From: Sphingomonas sp. UV9 | GTDB lineage: Bacteria > Pseudomonadota > Alphaproteobacteria > Sphingomonadales > Sphingomonadaceae | NCBI RefSeq assembly: GCF_004101245.1 | Contig: NZ_SCIN01000001.1 | Span: forward strand, 386,784-450,783 | Length of the DNA: 64,000 bases | Direction of reading: 5' to 3' | In this document: one piece after another, positions 45,155-55,005 of the stretch | Position numbering within the stretch: position 1 is the first letter of the stretch | Layout: each line of letters starts with the position of its first letter | Translations under genes and position numbers: made by a program | The notes under the pieces: model-generated | The model's database searches: none | The model's input: only the letters and a program-made list of their open reading frames with translations | What the model was told of the DNA's origin: nothing

Positions 45155-47232
45155 GACGAGAGCCTCAGGCCGCCGATAGTCTGCGCGATTTTCTGAAACT
45201 CGATCCGGAGATTCGCCGAGTCCGTTGCGAGCGTCCAATGGGCCCTGTCGGTTGCACAGTCCTGAAGCTCCTGGGGCATCGCGGAAAGGCCGAACCCGAC
45301 AACCCAGATCGTGAAGCCCTTGCCCTTCATGGCGTTACAGATGATGCTCGTGCGGCGTTTGTGGATCGCTTCGAGCCCCGCTTCGCTCGTGCTCGCAGGG
45401 GCGATCCTTCCTTCGAGATTGTTGATCCCCCACGGATCGTTGGCGTTCGGGCGGGTGTCGAGCGTACCGTCGGTCATGAAGACGATATGGCGCGAGACCT
45501 GGAACCCGCCCGGCGCGACCGTGTCGCTGTTGGTCGCCGAATAGATCCCGTCGGGCGAAAGAAAGCGCGCTCCCCAGATCAGTCCGATATCGTGATAGGT
45601 GCCGCCAACGGCGGTCAGCGAGTTGACGTACGTCATGAAGCTGGCCGAGGTTTTCGTCGTCGCGTTGAAGTCCGATTGATATTGCGTGAGCGGCGATGCT
45701 TCGCGTGGACACGCGGCGAAGCCCGACGCGATCCAGCCCGCATTTCGACCAAGCCAGTTCCCGCTCGAATCATACTGAACCGCGGGCAGGTACGGCTTCC
45801 ACCGGGTCTGCGTATCGTACGGCACGAGATCGATCTTCAGATCGTCGGCGCCCGATGGCACGTCGAGCGAGGATGTCGCCGTGATCGTGTTGGTCGTTCG
45901 GGCTTCCTCGATGCACCCGCCCCACGTGATAGTGTCCGGCGTCGGAGTCGTGTAATTGTTGCCGTTACCATCGGGACCAAAGTTGATGTTCGGATTCGTA
46001 TCTGGCGCATAGCCGGTGAAATACGCCGGATTTGCGGCGATACCATTCTGGACGACCTGGGAAACATCGAACGATACGGGCTTGTATTCCCACGCAACGA
46101 ACTTTTGTTTCCACGTCACCGGACGCGTACTCGTACTCGTACTGGTCTTTGTTGAGGTTCCAACATCGTATTGAAGTCTGCACGCCAAGTTCGAATAAGC
46201 ATAGCGATAGCGGCGTACGGTATTCGTTTGCGTTGTGGTATACACACGTGTCTGTGTCGTGTCAGGATACTGCACGGCTTCGTCTTGGACACCGGTAGCC
46301 CGCGGACCGGCGGAGGAACTTACGCCAGGAGCAGGACGGCCGGTGCAATTAAGAGTCAATCCATAACTGTTCGGATAGCCATCGTAATCTTGATTTAAAT
46401 TATTCCAATTATTGTTGAATGTGATTGCGGTTTCGTTGGACCCTGTCGGGGTCTGACCGCTCTCCATGCCATAGTCTGATATATAATAGTTCGGAGAAAG
46501 CCGGGCGGCGCGCGATCTATACGTCCATTGCTCCGAGCCGGATCCGCCTACGATGAAGTTCGGGTTCAATGCGTAGATCAACTTCCCGACGTTGACATTG
46601 CTCGAATAGGGCATGAATCCATACCGCACCCGACCGGCGCCCGATGGGGTGCCAGGACCCAGTGCTGCGTAAAAATCGCCAACCGCCTGTTTCAGACCGG
46701 ATATCTTGTTCTGCGTATCGCCAGCGGGCGTGTCCAGCATCGAACCCGTTACGTCGAGAACGAACATCACGTCGGTATTGGGAATGGAAAGCGTGGATTC
46801 GCACGTCACCGACATCGGGACGGTTGCGTAGCCGAAAAACTGCATGATCGTGGTCGGCATTACGATCGATGCGGTCCCGACAACCGTTCCAATCTTGGTG
46901 CCGCGCACATAATCCTTAACGATGTTGCTCGCCTGGTAAGTGCCGGTGGGAAAGTTGAAATCAAAGAAATTCCGCGCAATCACCTTTTCCGAGTCCGCCA
47001 GAACGTTCTGGTCCGCCATCGCCTTCCGGCCCGCCAGAGCGCCCGCGTCACACGCCTGCTGAAGCCGCGTGCGCGCCATGTAGAGGCGGCTCGCATCGAT
47101 CGCACCGCCGATCATGGCAAGCATGGGGATGATGGCGACGGCTGAGATGATCAGCACATTGCCGCGTTCGTCTCGCGCAAGCCGTCGAAAGACAGACTGC
47201 GCTCCCCGCACGCTAACTGCTGTCACCCGCAT
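45151..47232 (-). CDS. TadG-like pilus assembly protein with von Willebrand factor A domain
   Basis: 693 residues from ATG 47232 (AGGA eight bases upstream); the longer frame to 47298 overlaps the divergent gene start. Residues near 18-45 (DERGNVLIISAVAIIPMLAM) form the TadG/TadE membrane segment. A VWA domain opens DVMFVLDVTGSML with a MIDAS-like DxTGS. A long Asn/Thr/Tyr-rich insert (about 240-460) interrupts it, then HIVFMTDGTLDTR resumes the domain. Such proteins may anchor or adhere to surfaces. It is the first gene of the set. No tadABC, rcpA or flp gene is nearby. Confidence 0.82.
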   Translation of the reverse strand: MRVTAVSVRGAQSVFRRLARDERGNVLIISAVAIIPMLAMIGGAIDASRLYMARTRLQQACDAGALAGRKAMADQNVLADSEKVIARNFFDFNFPTGTYQASNIVKDYVRGTKIGTVVGTASIVMPTTIMQFFGYATVPMSVTCESTLSIPNTDVMFVLDVTGSMLDTPAGDTQNKISGLKQAVGDFYAALGPGTPSGAGRVRYGFMPYSSNVNVGKLIYALNPNFIVGGSGSEQWTYRSRAARLSPNYYISDYGMESGQTPTGSNETAITFNNNWNNLNQDYDGYPNSYGLTLNCTGRPAPGVSSSAGPRATGVQDEAVQYPDTTQTRVYTTTQTNTVRRYRYAYSNLACRLQYDVGTSTKTSTSTSTRPVTWKQKFVAWEYKPVSFDVSQVVQNGIAANPAYFTGYAPDTNPNINFGPDGNGNNYTTPTPDTITWGGCIEEARTTNTITATSSLDVPSGADDLKIDLVPYDTQTRWKPYLPAVQYDSSGNWLGRNAGWIASGFAACPREASPLTQYQSDFNATTKTSASFMTYVNSLTAVGGTYHDIGLIWGARFLSPDGIYSATNSDTVAPGGFQVSRHIVFMTDGTLDTRPNANDPWGINNLEGRIAPASTSEAGLEAIHKRRTSIICNAMKGKGFTIWVVGFGLSAMPQELQDCATDRAHWTLATDSANLRIEFQKIAQTIGGLRLSS

Positions 47233-47296
47233 CGCATCGATCCTGTTCAATCCCGTGGCCTTCCGCAGCGTGACGAGATAGATCCAGTGAACCCAC

Positions 47297-47968
47297 ATGA
47301 TTAAAATCCCGTCTCCTTCAACAGCCCACGCCGAACAGGCTTTGGCTCTGACCTATGCCCCCGCGTCGGCGAAGCCGGCACTTGCCGCGTTGTTCGCGCT
47401 GGATCAGATGCTCGGCAAAATCGTGCGGACGACACGCGAGCCGATGGTTGGGCAGATGCGGTTGACCTGGTGGTATGAAGCTTTGCTGAAGCTTGACAAA
47501 GCCGCGCCGCCGGCGGAGCCGGTCCTGCAGGCGTTGTATGCAACGGTGGTTCCTGCCGGTGTTTCCGGGCCGGAGCTTGCCGCGATGATCGACGGGTGGG
47601 ATGCCCTACTGGATCCACCGCTCGATGCGGTAGCGCTCGAGAGGTTTGCAGCCGAACGCGGCGAACGGTTGTTCGCTGCTGCGGCGCATCTTCTGGCCGT
47701 CGAGGATAGGCGGATCGCAGTGGCGGGGCGCGGCTGGGCTTTGGCCGACCTGTCGTTGCGGCTGAGCGACCCCGTGAGCCGTGCGGCGGCGCGGGAACGG
47801 GCGGCCATCGCGCTTGAGCAGGCTTTGACCGGGCGGTGGCCGTCCCGATCGCGGGCGCTTGGCGCGCTCGCAGTGTCAGCGCGGTTCGATGTCGTGCCCA
47901 GAGCGCTGCCGGAGGGTAGCCCGAAGCGGGTCGCGCGGTTGGCGTGGCACAGATTGACCGGATACTGA
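47297..47968 (+). CDS. Short squalene/phytoene synthase-like protein
   Basis: 223 residues, shorter than a full phytoene synthase (about 290-310). RYFLPLALRR-type motifs are replaced by LALTYAPASAKPALAALFALDQML, then MRLTWWYEALLKLD, the region of the QxRLxWW motif of this family. The Asp-rich DxxxD catalytic motifs are not clearly present, so it is probably not a carotenoid enzyme. It resembles the NDUFAF6-like subgroup linked to complex I assembly. Divergent from the tadG-like gene, with 64 bases between starts. Confidence 0.7.
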   Translation: MIKIPSPSTAHAEQALALTYAPASAKPALAALFALDQMLGKIVRTTREPMVGQMRLTWWYEALLKLDKAAPPAEPVLQALYATVVPAGVSGPELAAMIDGWDALLDPPLDAVALERFAAERGERLFAAAAHLLAVEDRRIAVAGRGWALADLSLRLSDPVSRAAARERAAIALEQALTGRWPSRSRALGALAVSARFDVVPRALPEGSPKRVARLAWHRLTGY

Positions 47969-48034
47969 CCAATCGGATGGGGATCGTCGCGTCCGAGGCC
48001 TAGCGTGCAGGCTAGAGCAACGGGGGCGGCGGCG

Positions 48035-48505
48035 ATGTGGCGATATCTGGCGGGCGGTACGGCGGTGGTCGCGTTGATCGTCGCGGGGTTCATGTTCTTC
48101 AACAGCGACGCGCGGCCTGGACCGCTACTACCGCCGCAACCGGTCGCGCAGACCGGCGTGGCGGCGGTCGCCGGCGAACCGCTACCCGATGCCGCCCCCG
48201 AAGCGACCGACAGGACTCGCGAGCAGAAGCGCTTCGATCGCTACGACAAGGATCGCGATGCCAAGATCACGCGCGAGGAATATCTCGTCCAGCGGCGCAA
48301 GGCTTACGCGCGGCTCGACGTGGACGGCGACGGCACGCTGTCGTTCGACGAGTGGGCGGTGAAGGCGTCGACCAAGTTCGCGGACGCGGACCGTGACAAA
48401 TCCGGCGCGATGACCGCGCCCGAATTCGCCACGACCGCGGTCAAGCGGAAGGGGCCAGCTCGGCTGAATTGTCCGCCGGTACAGCCTCCTGCCGAGGAAA
48501 GTTGA
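48035..48505 (+). CDS. Membrane-anchored EF-hand protein
   Basis: 156 residues from ATG 48035 (GGGGGCGG upstream). The N-terminal helix [19 protein letters not shown] anchors or exports it. Three calcium-binding loops are seen: [12 protein letters not shown] (71-82), [12 protein letters not shown] (95-106) and [12 protein letters not shown] (119-130). All keep the Asp ladder and terminal Glu, so calcium binding is plausible. Function unknown. Its 3' end overlaps the convergent trmFO gene by 65 bases, an unusually long tail-to-tail overlap. Confidence 0.83.
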   Translation: MWRYLAGGTAVVALIVAGFMFFNSDARPGPLLPPQPVAQTGVAAVAGEPLPDAAPEATDRTREQKRFDRYDKDRDAKITREEYLVQRRKAYARLDVDGDGTLSFDEWAVKASTKFADADRDKSGAMTAPEFATTAVKRKGPARLNCPPVQPPAEES

Positions 48506-49808
48506 GCCACTCGGCCAGCGCTGCGCGACCGCGATCGGTGTACATCTTCTTGCGATCGGTCTTCTTGGTCCGGCCGGGGATCGGCGGGAACAGCCCGAAA
48601 TTGACGTTCATCGGCTGATACGTCTCGGCCTCCGCACCGCCGGTGATGTGGCCGAGCAATGCGCCGAGCGCGGTCGCATAGGGTGGCGGGGTCAACGTCT
48701 TGCCGGTCAGTTCGGCCGCGGCGAACAACCCGGCGAGCATGCCGATCCCACAGCTCTCGATATAGCCCTCGCAGCCGGTGATCTGCCCGGCGAAGCGAAT
48801 GTTCGGGCGGGACTTCAGTCGCAGCGTCTCGTCGAGCAGCTCTGGCGAGCGAATGAACGTGTTGCGGTGCAGCCCGCCCAACCGCGCGAACTCGGCATTC
48901 TCGAGGCCGGGGATGGTCCGGAACAGCCGCACCTGATCGGCGTGCTTGAGCTTGGTCTGGAAGCCGACGATGTTCCACAACGTGCCTTGCGCATTGTCCT
49001 GCCGAAGCTGGACGACCGCGTGCGGCCAGCGCCCGGTCTTGGGGTTGTCGAGCCCGACCGGTTTCATGGGGCCGTAGCGCAGCGTGTCGACGCCGCGTTC
49101 GGCCATCACCTCGATCGGCATGCAGCCGTCGAAATAGGGCGTATCCTTCTCCCAGTCCTTGAACGGGGTCTTCTCGCCGTCGACCAGACCCTGGTGGAAG
49201 GCGAGATACTGGTCCTTGTCCATCGGGCAGTTGATGTAATCCTTGCCCTCACCCTTGTCCCAGCGCGACGCGAACCAGGCCGTGTCCATGTCGATCGACT
49301 CGCGGTGGACGATCGGCGCAAGCGCATCGAAGAACGCCAGCGCCTCGCGACCGGTCTCCGCGCCGATCCCGGCGGCGAGCGAGGCGGCGGTGAGCGGGCC
49401 GGTGGCGATGATCGTCGGACCGTCGGGCAGCGCGTCGACACGTTCGCGGACCAGCGTGATGTTCGGGTGCTGGTCGATCGCCTCGGTCACGCTGTTCGAG
49501 AAATTGTCGCGGTCGACCGCGAGCGCCGAGCCGGCGGGCACGCGGTGGATGTCCGCCTGGCGCATGATGAGCGAGCCGAGCGTGCGCAGCTCCTGGTGGA
49601 GCAGGCCGACCGCGTTGCTCTCGGCATCGTCCGATCGGAAGCTGTTCGAGCAGACGAGTTCGGCGAGGCCGTCGGTCTGGTGCGCGGGCGTGACTTCGCC
49701 GCTGCCGCGCATTTCGGAGAGGCGGACTTTCAGGCCAGCTTCGGCGAGTTGCCAGGCGGCTTCGGAACCGGCGAGGCCGCCGCCGATAACATGGATATCA
49801 TGGGTCAT
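48441..49808 (-). CDS. trmFO: Methylenetetrahydrofolate--tRNA-(uracil-5-)-methyltransferase TrmFO
   Basis: Flavoenzyme that makes ribothymidine at tRNA position 54 from methylene-tetrahydrofolate. 455 residues from ATG 49806-49808. [13 protein letters not shown] (6-18) binds [51 protein letters not shown] and [19 protein letters not shown] are family signatures. The C-terminal part has [10 protein letters not shown]. It is the bacterial alternative to SAM-dependent TrmA. Divergent from the DUF488 gene, with tandem 15-bp repeats between. Confidence 0.95.
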   Translation of the reverse strand: MTHDIHVIGGGLAGSEAAWQLAEAGLKVRLSEMRGSGEVTPAHQTDGLAELVCSNSFRSDDAESNAVGLLHQELRTLGSLIMRQADIHRVPAGSALAVDRDNFSNSVTEAIDQHPNITLVRERVDALPDGPTIIATGPLTAASLAAGIGAETGREALAFFDALAPIVHRESIDMDTAWFASRWDKGEGKDYINCPMDKDQYLAFHQGLVDGEKTPFKDWEKDTPYFDGCMPIEVMAERGVDTLRYGPMKPVGLDNPKTGRWPHAVVQLRQDNAQGTLWNIVGFQTKLKHADQVRLFRTIPGLENAEFARLGGLHRNTFIRSPELLDETLRLKSRPNIRFAGQITGCEGYIESCGIGMLAGLFAAAELTGKTLTPPPYATALGALLGHITGGAEAETYQPMNVNFGLFPPIPGRTKKTDRKKMYTDRGRAALAEWLNFPRQEAVPADNSAELAPSA

Positions 49809-49829
49809 TCCTGTCAGATAGCGCGGGAC

Positions 49830-49859
49830 GCCTGTCGTGTCAGCGCCTGTCGTGTCAGC
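49830..49859. repeat. Two tandem copies of a 15-bp unit
   Basis: GCCTGTCGTGTCAGC repeats exactly at 49830-49844 and 49845-49859, in the 88-base gap between trmFO and the DUF488 gene. Probably a slippage product. Its effect on the two promoters is unknown. Confidence 0.85.
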
Positions 49860-49896
49860 GGTTGTGGAGTCAGGGGGGCAATCCCACTTCGTCCTG

Positions 49897-50328
49897 ATGA
49901 AGATTTTCACGATTGGATATGAAGCCACCACGATGACGGATTTTCTCGCGGCGCTGACGCGTGCCGGCGTGGAGCGGGTGATCGACGTCCGCGCGCTCCC
50001 TTTGTCGCGGCGGCCGGGGTTTTCGAAGACCTCGCTCGCGGCGTCGCTGCGCGAGGCGGGGATCGATTACGTGCATCTGAAGGCGCTGGGCACGCCGAAG
50101 CGCGGGCGCGATGCGGCGAAGAAGGGCGATGTGGCGACCTTGACCGCGGTGTACGACGAGCAACTCGAGCTCCCCGAGGCGCAGGCGCAGGCGGCGATCA
50201 TGCTGGGGCTGGCGGCGGAGAAGCCGAGCGCCTTGCTCTGCTACGAGCGCGATCCTTGTCACTGCCACCGAACCTTGTTGCTGCAGGCGGTAGGCGAGGG
50301 GGCCGAGGTGGTGGATCTGTTCACATAA
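49897..50328 (+). CDS. DUF488 family protein
   Basis: 143 residues from ATG 49897. The opening [20 protein letters not shown] and [17 protein letters not shown], with [14 protein letters not shown] near the end, are the DUF488 hallmarks. The two closely spaced Cys (PCHC) may bind metal or act in redox. The cellular role of the family is not known. The family A-type inverted repeat 50344-50423 follows directly. Confidence 0.88.
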   Translation: MKIFTIGYEATTMTDFLAALTRAGVERVIDVRALPLSRRPGFSKTSLAASLREAGIDYVHLKALGTPKRGRDAAKKGDVATLTAVYDEQLELPEAQAQAAIMLGLAAEKPSALLCYERDPCHCHRTLLLQAVGEGAEVVDLFT

Positions 50329-50343
50329 GCCGTGCCCACCGTC

Positions 50344-50423
50344 GTCATCCTGACGAAAGTCGGGATCCAGAGTTACAGGACGCGTCGCTCTTGAGTCTGG
50401 ATCCTGACTTCCGTCAGGATGAC
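50344..50423. repeat. Intergenic inverted repeat, family A variant
   Basis: Starts GTCATCCTGACGAAAGTCGG, with ATCCAGA, and ends ATCCTGACTTCCGTCAGGATGAC, so the two ends form a long imperfect inverted repeat, each end itself foldable (GTCATCCTGACGAAAGTCGGGAT). The layout matches family A but the end sequence differs (TCCTGAC in place of CCGGAC). A half copy is at 41250-41275. Confidence 0.75.
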
Positions 50424-50483
50424 GGGCGGTTGGAGGAGCGTGCACTCAATGTTGCAATGCAGCACTCCCTACGCTAACGAACC

Positions 50484-50600
50484 CCCACTCGCTTGGACCC
50501 GGTGCAATTCCGGGTGGCTATTCCGGCCGCCGATCCGCCGGACAACGCACCGACGCCTTTGTTACAGAACCGCCCGCGCATTCGCCGCGGTTCTCGCGTC
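50484..50600 (+). promoter_or_regulatory. Structured leader upstream of the SulP sulfate transporter (sul1-like RNA candidate)
   Basis: The 190 bases before the sulP start fold into several stems: CCCGG-TGCAATT-CCGGG, GGTGGC pairing GCCGCC, TCCGGC pairing GCCGGA (which overlaps the previous stem, so an alternative fold), and GAACCGC pairing GCGGTTC close to the start codon. A structured alphaproteobacterial RNA called sul1 has been described upstream of sulfate transporter genes; I cannot align this to it. Mutually exclusive stems would suit a cis-regulatory switch. Confidence 0.4.
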
Positions 50601-50616
50601 CTTTGCGGATACACAT

Positions 50617-52095
50617 ATGACATCACTTTCTCGTTACCGGGCCGAATGGTTCAGCGGCCCGACGGCTGCGCGCCGTGACGTTCTCGCAGGCATGGTGGGC
50701 ACGTTCGCGCTGATTCCCGAAGTCATCGCCTTCTCCTTCGTCGCTGGAATCGATCCCGAGGTCGGCCTGTTCGCCTCCTTCGTGATCGGCATCGTTATCG
50801 CCTTTGCCGGCGGACGCCCGGCGATGATCTCCGGCGCGGCAGGCTCTGTCGCGCTGGTCGCCGCCGCACTCGTCCACGCATACGGCCTGCAGTATCTGCT
50901 CGTCGCGACGATCCTGGCCGGCGCACTCCAGATCGCGTTCGGGCTCGCCAAGCTCGACGTGCTGATGCGGTTCGTGTCGAAGTCGGTCCATGCCGGCTTC
51001 GTCAACGCGCTCGCGATCCTGATCTTCTCGGCGCAGGTGCCGCAGATGGTCGGGGTCAGTTGGCAGGCCTATGCGATGATCGCCGCCGGCCTCGCGATCA
51101 TCTACCTCGTCCCGCGCATCTCCAGCGCGATCCCGTCGCCGCTGATCTGCATCGTCGTGCTGACCGCGGTCGCGATCTGGTTTCCGATGCCGCTGAAGAC
51201 GGTCGGCGATCTCGGCCGCTTGCCTGATTCGCTGCCGTCCTTCGGTCTGCCTGACGTGCCGTTTACCTGGGATACGCTGCGGATCGTCGCGCCCTATGCG
51301 CTGGCGATGGCCGCGGTCGGCCTGCTCGAATCGATGATGACCGCCAATGTCGTCGACGAACTCACCGAGACGACCAGCTCGAAGGCGCGCGAGTGCACCG
51401 GTCTGGGCCTTGCCAACATCGCCGCGGGCGCGTTCGGGGGGATCGCCGGCTGCGGCATGATCGGCCAGACCGTCGGCAACGTCCGCTATGGCGGCACCGG
51501 CCGGCTGTCGACGATGGTCGCGGGCGTTTTCCTGCTCGTCGTGATGGTCCCGCTCAGGCCGTGGGTGGCGCAGGTGCCGGTCGCGGCGCTGGTCGCGATC
51601 ATGATCATGGTGTCGATCAGCACCTTCTCCTGGGGCTCGCTGCGCGATCTCGCGCGCCATCCCAAGGTGTCGAGCGTGGTGATGGTCGCGACCGTCGTCG
51701 TCACCGTCGCGACGCACGACCTGTCGCTCGGCGTCGGCGTCGGCGTATTGCTCAGCGGCGTGTTCTTCGCGTGGAAGGTCACGCGGCTGATGGACGTCGC
51801 GATCGATCACGACGTGGCAAGCGACACGCGTATCTACCGGGTAAGCGGGCAGATATTCTTCGCCAGCGCCGACATCTTCGCCGACCGGTTCGACCTTCGC
51901 GAGACCGCACGCGCGGTCCGCATCGACCTGACCGCCGCGCATCTCTGGGACGTGACCGCAGTCGGCGCGCTGGAGGATGTGGTCGGTAAACTCCGTCGTC
52001 ACGGCCGCGAGGTCGAGGTGATCGGCCTCAATACGGCAAGCGCCACGCTGGTCGATCGGCACGCGCCGCTGATGATGGATCGCGCCATAGGGTGA
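50617..52095 (+). CDS. SulP family sulfate/anion transporter with STAS domain
   Basis: 492 residues from ATG 50617. The N-terminal half opens with [29 protein letters not shown], and [17 protein letters not shown] matches the SulP sulfate transporter pore; about 10-12 hydrophobic segments follow. The C-terminal part, [15 protein letters not shown] onward to about 485, reads as a STAS domain. Located directly upstream of cysD-cysNC-cysQ, so it very likely imports sulfate for them. Seventy bases separate it from cysD. A structured leader precedes it. Confidence 0.9.
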   Translation: MTSLSRYRAEWFSGPTAARRDVLAGMVGTFALIPEVIAFSFVAGIDPEVGLFASFVIGIVIAFAGGRPAMISGAAGSVALVAAALVHAYGLQYLLVATILAGALQIAFGLAKLDVLMRFVSKSVHAGFVNALAILIFSAQVPQMVGVSWQAYAMIAAGLAIIYLVPRISSAIPSPLICIVVLTAVAIWFPMPLKTVGDLGRLPDSLPSFGLPDVPFTWDTLRIVAPYALAMAAVGLLESMMTANVVDELTETTSSKARECTGLGLANIAAGAFGGIAGCGMIGQTVGNVRYGGTGRLSTMVAGVFLLVVMVPLRPWVAQVPVAALVAIMIMVSISTFSWGSLRDLARHPKVSSVVMVATVVVTVATHDLSLGVGVGVLLSGVFFAWKVTRLMDVAIDHDVASDTRIYRVSGQIFFASADIFADRFDLRETARAVRIDLTAAHLWDVTAVGALEDVVGKLRRHGREVEVIGLNTASATLVDRHAPLMMDRAIG

Positions 52096-52111
52096 TGCCG
52101 CATCTTGTCGG

Positions 52112-52145
52112 GGGGCGAGAAATACGATGCTGTATGCGTCGCCCC
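52112..52145 (+). promoter_or_regulatory. 7-bp hairpin between sulP and cysD
   Basis: GGGGCGA (52112-52118) pairs exactly with TCGCCCC (52139-52145) around a 20-base loop, just before the cysD ribosome site. It may tune cysD translation or act as an attenuator between sulP and the cys genes. The outer end holds an alternative cysD start (ATG 52127) in the loop. Confidence 0.35.
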
Positions 52146-52165
52146 GACCGCCTACCTCTGGGGAG

Positions 52166-53092
52166 ATGACGAACACTTCCCAGACCCCGCCCGTGTCGCT
52201 CACCCATCTCCAGCGGCTCGAGGCCGAGAGCATCCATATCCTGCGCGAGGTGGTCGCCGAGTGCGAGCGCCCGGTGATGCTGTACAGCGTCGGCAAGGAT
52301 TCCGCGGTGATGCTCCATCTCGCGCGCAAAGCCTTCTACCCGTCGCCGCCGCCATTTCCGCTGCTGCACGTCGACACGACGTGGAAGTTCAAGGCGATGT
52401 ACGAGCTGCGCGACCGGATGGCGGCGGAGAGCGGCATGGACCTGCTCGTCTACAAGAACCCCGAGGCCGAGGCGCGCGGGATCAACCCGTTCGACCATGG
52501 CGCGCTGCACACCGATATGTGGAAGACCGAGGGGCTGAAGCAGGCGCTCGACCTGCACGGCTTCGATGCGGCGTTCGGCGGCGCGCGGCGGGACGAGGAG
52601 AAGAGCCGCGCGAAGGAACGCGTCTTCTCGTTCCGCGCCGCGCATCACCGCTGGGATCCGAAGCAGCAGCGTCCCGAGCTTTGGAACCTCTACAACGCGC
52701 GCAAGGCGAAGGGCGAGAGCATCCGCATCTTCCCGATCTCGAACTGGACCGAGCTCGACGTCTGGCAATATATCCAGCTCGAGGACATCCCGATCGTCCC
52801 GCTTTATTTCGCCGCACCGCGCCCGACCGTCGAGCGCGACGGGATGCTGTTGATGGTCGACGACGATCGCTTCCGCCTTGAGCCCGGCGAGGTGCCGGTC
52901 GAACGCTCGATCCGCTTCCGCACGCTCGGCTGCTACCCGCTGACGGGCGCCGTCGAGAGCGAGGCAGCCAGCCTGTCCTCGGTGATCCAGGAAATGCTGC
53001 TGACCACCACCAGCGAACGCCAGGGCCGCGCGATCGATCGCGACGCGGGCTCGGCCAGCATGGAGAAGAAGAAGCAGGAGGGTTATTTCTGA
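52166..53092 (+). CDS. cysD: Sulfate adenylyltransferase subunit 2 CysD
   Basis: Forms adenylyl sulfate from ATP and sulfate with CysN. 308 residues from ATG 52166, which gives the usual [18 protein letters not shown] opening; an ATG at 52127 would add 13 atypical residues. The pyrophosphatase loop is [48 protein letters not shown] and [15 protein letters not shown] follow. It ends in KKKQEGYF, as CysD does. Its stop overlaps cysNC by one base. Confidence 0.96.
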   Translation: MTNTSQTPPVSLTHLQRLEAESIHILREVVAECERPVMLYSVGKDSAVMLHLARKAFYPSPPPFPLLHVDTTWKFKAMYELRDRMAAESGMDLLVYKNPEAEARGINPFDHGALHTDMWKTEGLKQALDLHGFDAAFGGARRDEEKSRAKERVFSFRAAHHRWDPKQQRPELWNLYNARKAKGESIRIFPISNWTELDVWQYIQLEDIPIVPLYFAAPRPTVERDGMLLMVDDDRFRLEPGEVPVERSIRFRTLGCYPLTGAVESEAASLSSVIQEMLLTTTSERQGRAIDRDAGSASMEKKKQEGYF

Positions 53093-55005
53093 TGGCAACG
53101 CGCGTGCAAGACTCCGCCTATCAAGTGCAGGACATCATCGCCGAGGACATCGACGCCTATCTGCTCCAGCATCAGCATAAAAGCCTGTTGCGGTTCATCA
53201 CCTGCGGGTCGGTCGATGACGGAAAGTCGACGCTTATCGGGCGGTTGCTGTACGATTCTAAGATGATCTTCGAGGATCAGCTCGCCGCATTGGAGAGCGA
53301 TTCCAAGAAGGTCGGTACGCAAGGCGGCGAGATCGACTTCGCGCTGCTGGTCGACGGGCTGGCCGCCGAACGCGAGCAGGGCATCACGATTGACGTCGCC
53401 TATCGCTATTTCTCGACCGAGAAGCGCAAGTTCATCGTCGCCGATACGCCGGGGCACGAGCAATATACGCGCAACATGATCACCGGCGCGTCGACCGCCG
53501 ATCTCGCGGTGATCCTGGTCGACGCGCGCAAGGGCATCCTCACGCAGACGAAGCGGCACAGCTATCTCGCGCATCTGATCGGCATCCGCCACCTCGTGCT
53601 GGCGGTCAACAAGATGGACCTCGTCGGCTATGATCAGGCGACTTACGATCGGATCGTCGCGGACTATGCGGCGTTTGCGGAGTCGATCGGGATTGCGGCG
53701 TTCACGCCGATGCCGATCTCGGGGTTCAAGGGCGACAACATCACGACGTCGAGCGCGCAGACGCCCTGGTATGACGGGCCGACGTTGATCGACCATCTCG
53801 ACACGGTGACGCTCGACGTGAGCGAGGATCAGGCGGGCGCGTTCCGGATGCCGGTGCAGTGGGTCAATCGTCCGAACCTCGATTTCCGCGGATTCTCGGG
53901 GCTGGTCGCGAGCGGCTCGATCGCGCCGGGCGACCCCGTTCGCATCTTGCCGGGCGGGCGAACCTCGACGATCGCCCGCGTGGTGGCGTTCGGCGGGGAT
54001 CTGGAGAAGGCCGTTGCCGGGCAATCGGTGACGCTGACGCTGGCGGACGAGATCGATTGTTCGCGCGGCGACGTCATCGTCGCCGCGGAGTCACCGCCCG
54101 AGGCCGCGGATCAGTTCGAAGCGACCGTCGTGTGGATGGCCGACGAGGAGATGCTGCCCGGACGTCCTTACTGGCTGAAGCTCGCGACGCAGACGGTGAC
54201 GGCGACCATCCAGCAGCCGAAATACCAGATCAATGTCAACACGATGGAGCGGCTTGCTGCCAAGACGCTCGAGCTGAACGCGATCGGTGTCGCCAATCTG
54301 TCGACCGACCGGCCGCTGGTGTTCGAACCCTATGCGGACAATCGGCAGCTCGGCGGGTTCATCCTGGTCGACAAGATCACCAACGCCACGGTCGCGGCGG
54401 GGATGCTGCATTTCTCGCTCCGACGCGCGCAGAACGTCCACTGGCAGGCGACCGATATCGGCCGCGAGGCGCACGCCGCGCTGAAGAACCAGAAGGCAGC
54501 GGTGCTGTGGTTCACCGGCCTGTCGGGCGCTGGCAAGTCTACGATCGCCAATCTGGTCGAGATGAAGCTCGCGCGGATGAACCGGCACACCTTTCTGCTG
54601 GACGGCGACAATGTCCGTCACGGGCTGAACCGCGATTTGGGTTTCACCGATGCGGACCGGGTCGAGAATATCCGCCGTGTCGGCGAGGTCGCCAAGCTGA
54701 TGACCGATGCCGGGCTGATCGTGATCACCGCGTTCATCTCGCCGTTCCGCGCGGAGCGCGAGATGGTGCGGCAGATGATCGCGCCGGGCGAGTTCATCGA
54801 GGTTCATATCGACACGCCGCTGGCGGAGGCCGAGCGGCGCGACGTGAAGGGGCTGTACGCGAAGGCGAGGGCAGGGAAGCTCGCCAACTTCACCGGGATC
54901 GACTCGCCCTATGAGGCGCCCGCCAACCCGGAGATCCGGATCGACACGACGGGCATGACCCCTGACGAAGCGGCCGACGCGATCGTAGCGATGCTGATCC
55001 CATGA
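53092..55005 (+). CDS. cysNC: Bifunctional sulfate adenylyltransferase subunit 1 / adenylylsulfate kinase CysNC
   Basis: 637 residues, a fusion. Residues 1 to about 440 are CysN, a GTPase driving ATP sulfurylase: [15 protein letters not shown] (39-53), [26 protein letters not shown] and NKMDLV. Residues from about 455 are CysC, APS kinase, with a second P-loop GLSGAGKST (476-484) and [16 protein letters not shown]; the fold makes PAPS. The fusion means sulfate goes to PAPS here; a CysH is not in the window. It overlaps cysD by one base and cysQ by four. Confidence 0.96.
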   Translation: MATRVQDSAYQVQDIIAEDIDAYLLQHQHKSLLRFITCGSVDDGKSTLIGRLLYDSKMIFEDQLAALESDSKKVGTQGGEIDFALLVDGLAAEREQGITIDVAYRYFSTEKRKFIVADTPGHEQYTRNMITGASTADLAVILVDARKGILTQTKRHSYLAHLIGIRHLVLAVNKMDLVGYDQATYDRIVADYAAFAESIGIAAFTPMPISGFKGDNITTSSAQTPWYDGPTLIDHLDTVTLDVSEDQAGAFRMPVQWVNRPNLDFRGFSGLVASGSIAPGDPVRILPGGRTSTIARVVAFGGDLEKAVAGQSVTLTLADEIDCSRGDVIVAAESPPEAADQFEATVVWMADEEMLPGRPYWLKLATQTVTATIQQPKYQINVNTMERLAAKTLELNAIGVANLSTDRPLVFEPYADNRQLGGFILVDKITNATVAAGMLHFSLRRAQNVHWQATDIGREAHAALKNQKAAVLWFTGLSGAGKSTIANLVEMKLARMNRHTFLLDGDNVRHGLNRDLGFTDADRVENIRRVGEVAKLMTDAGLIVITAFISPFRAEREMVRQMIAPGEFIEVHIDTPLAEAERRDVKGLYAKARAGKLANFTGIDSPYEAPANPEIRIDTTGMTPDEAADAIVAMLIP

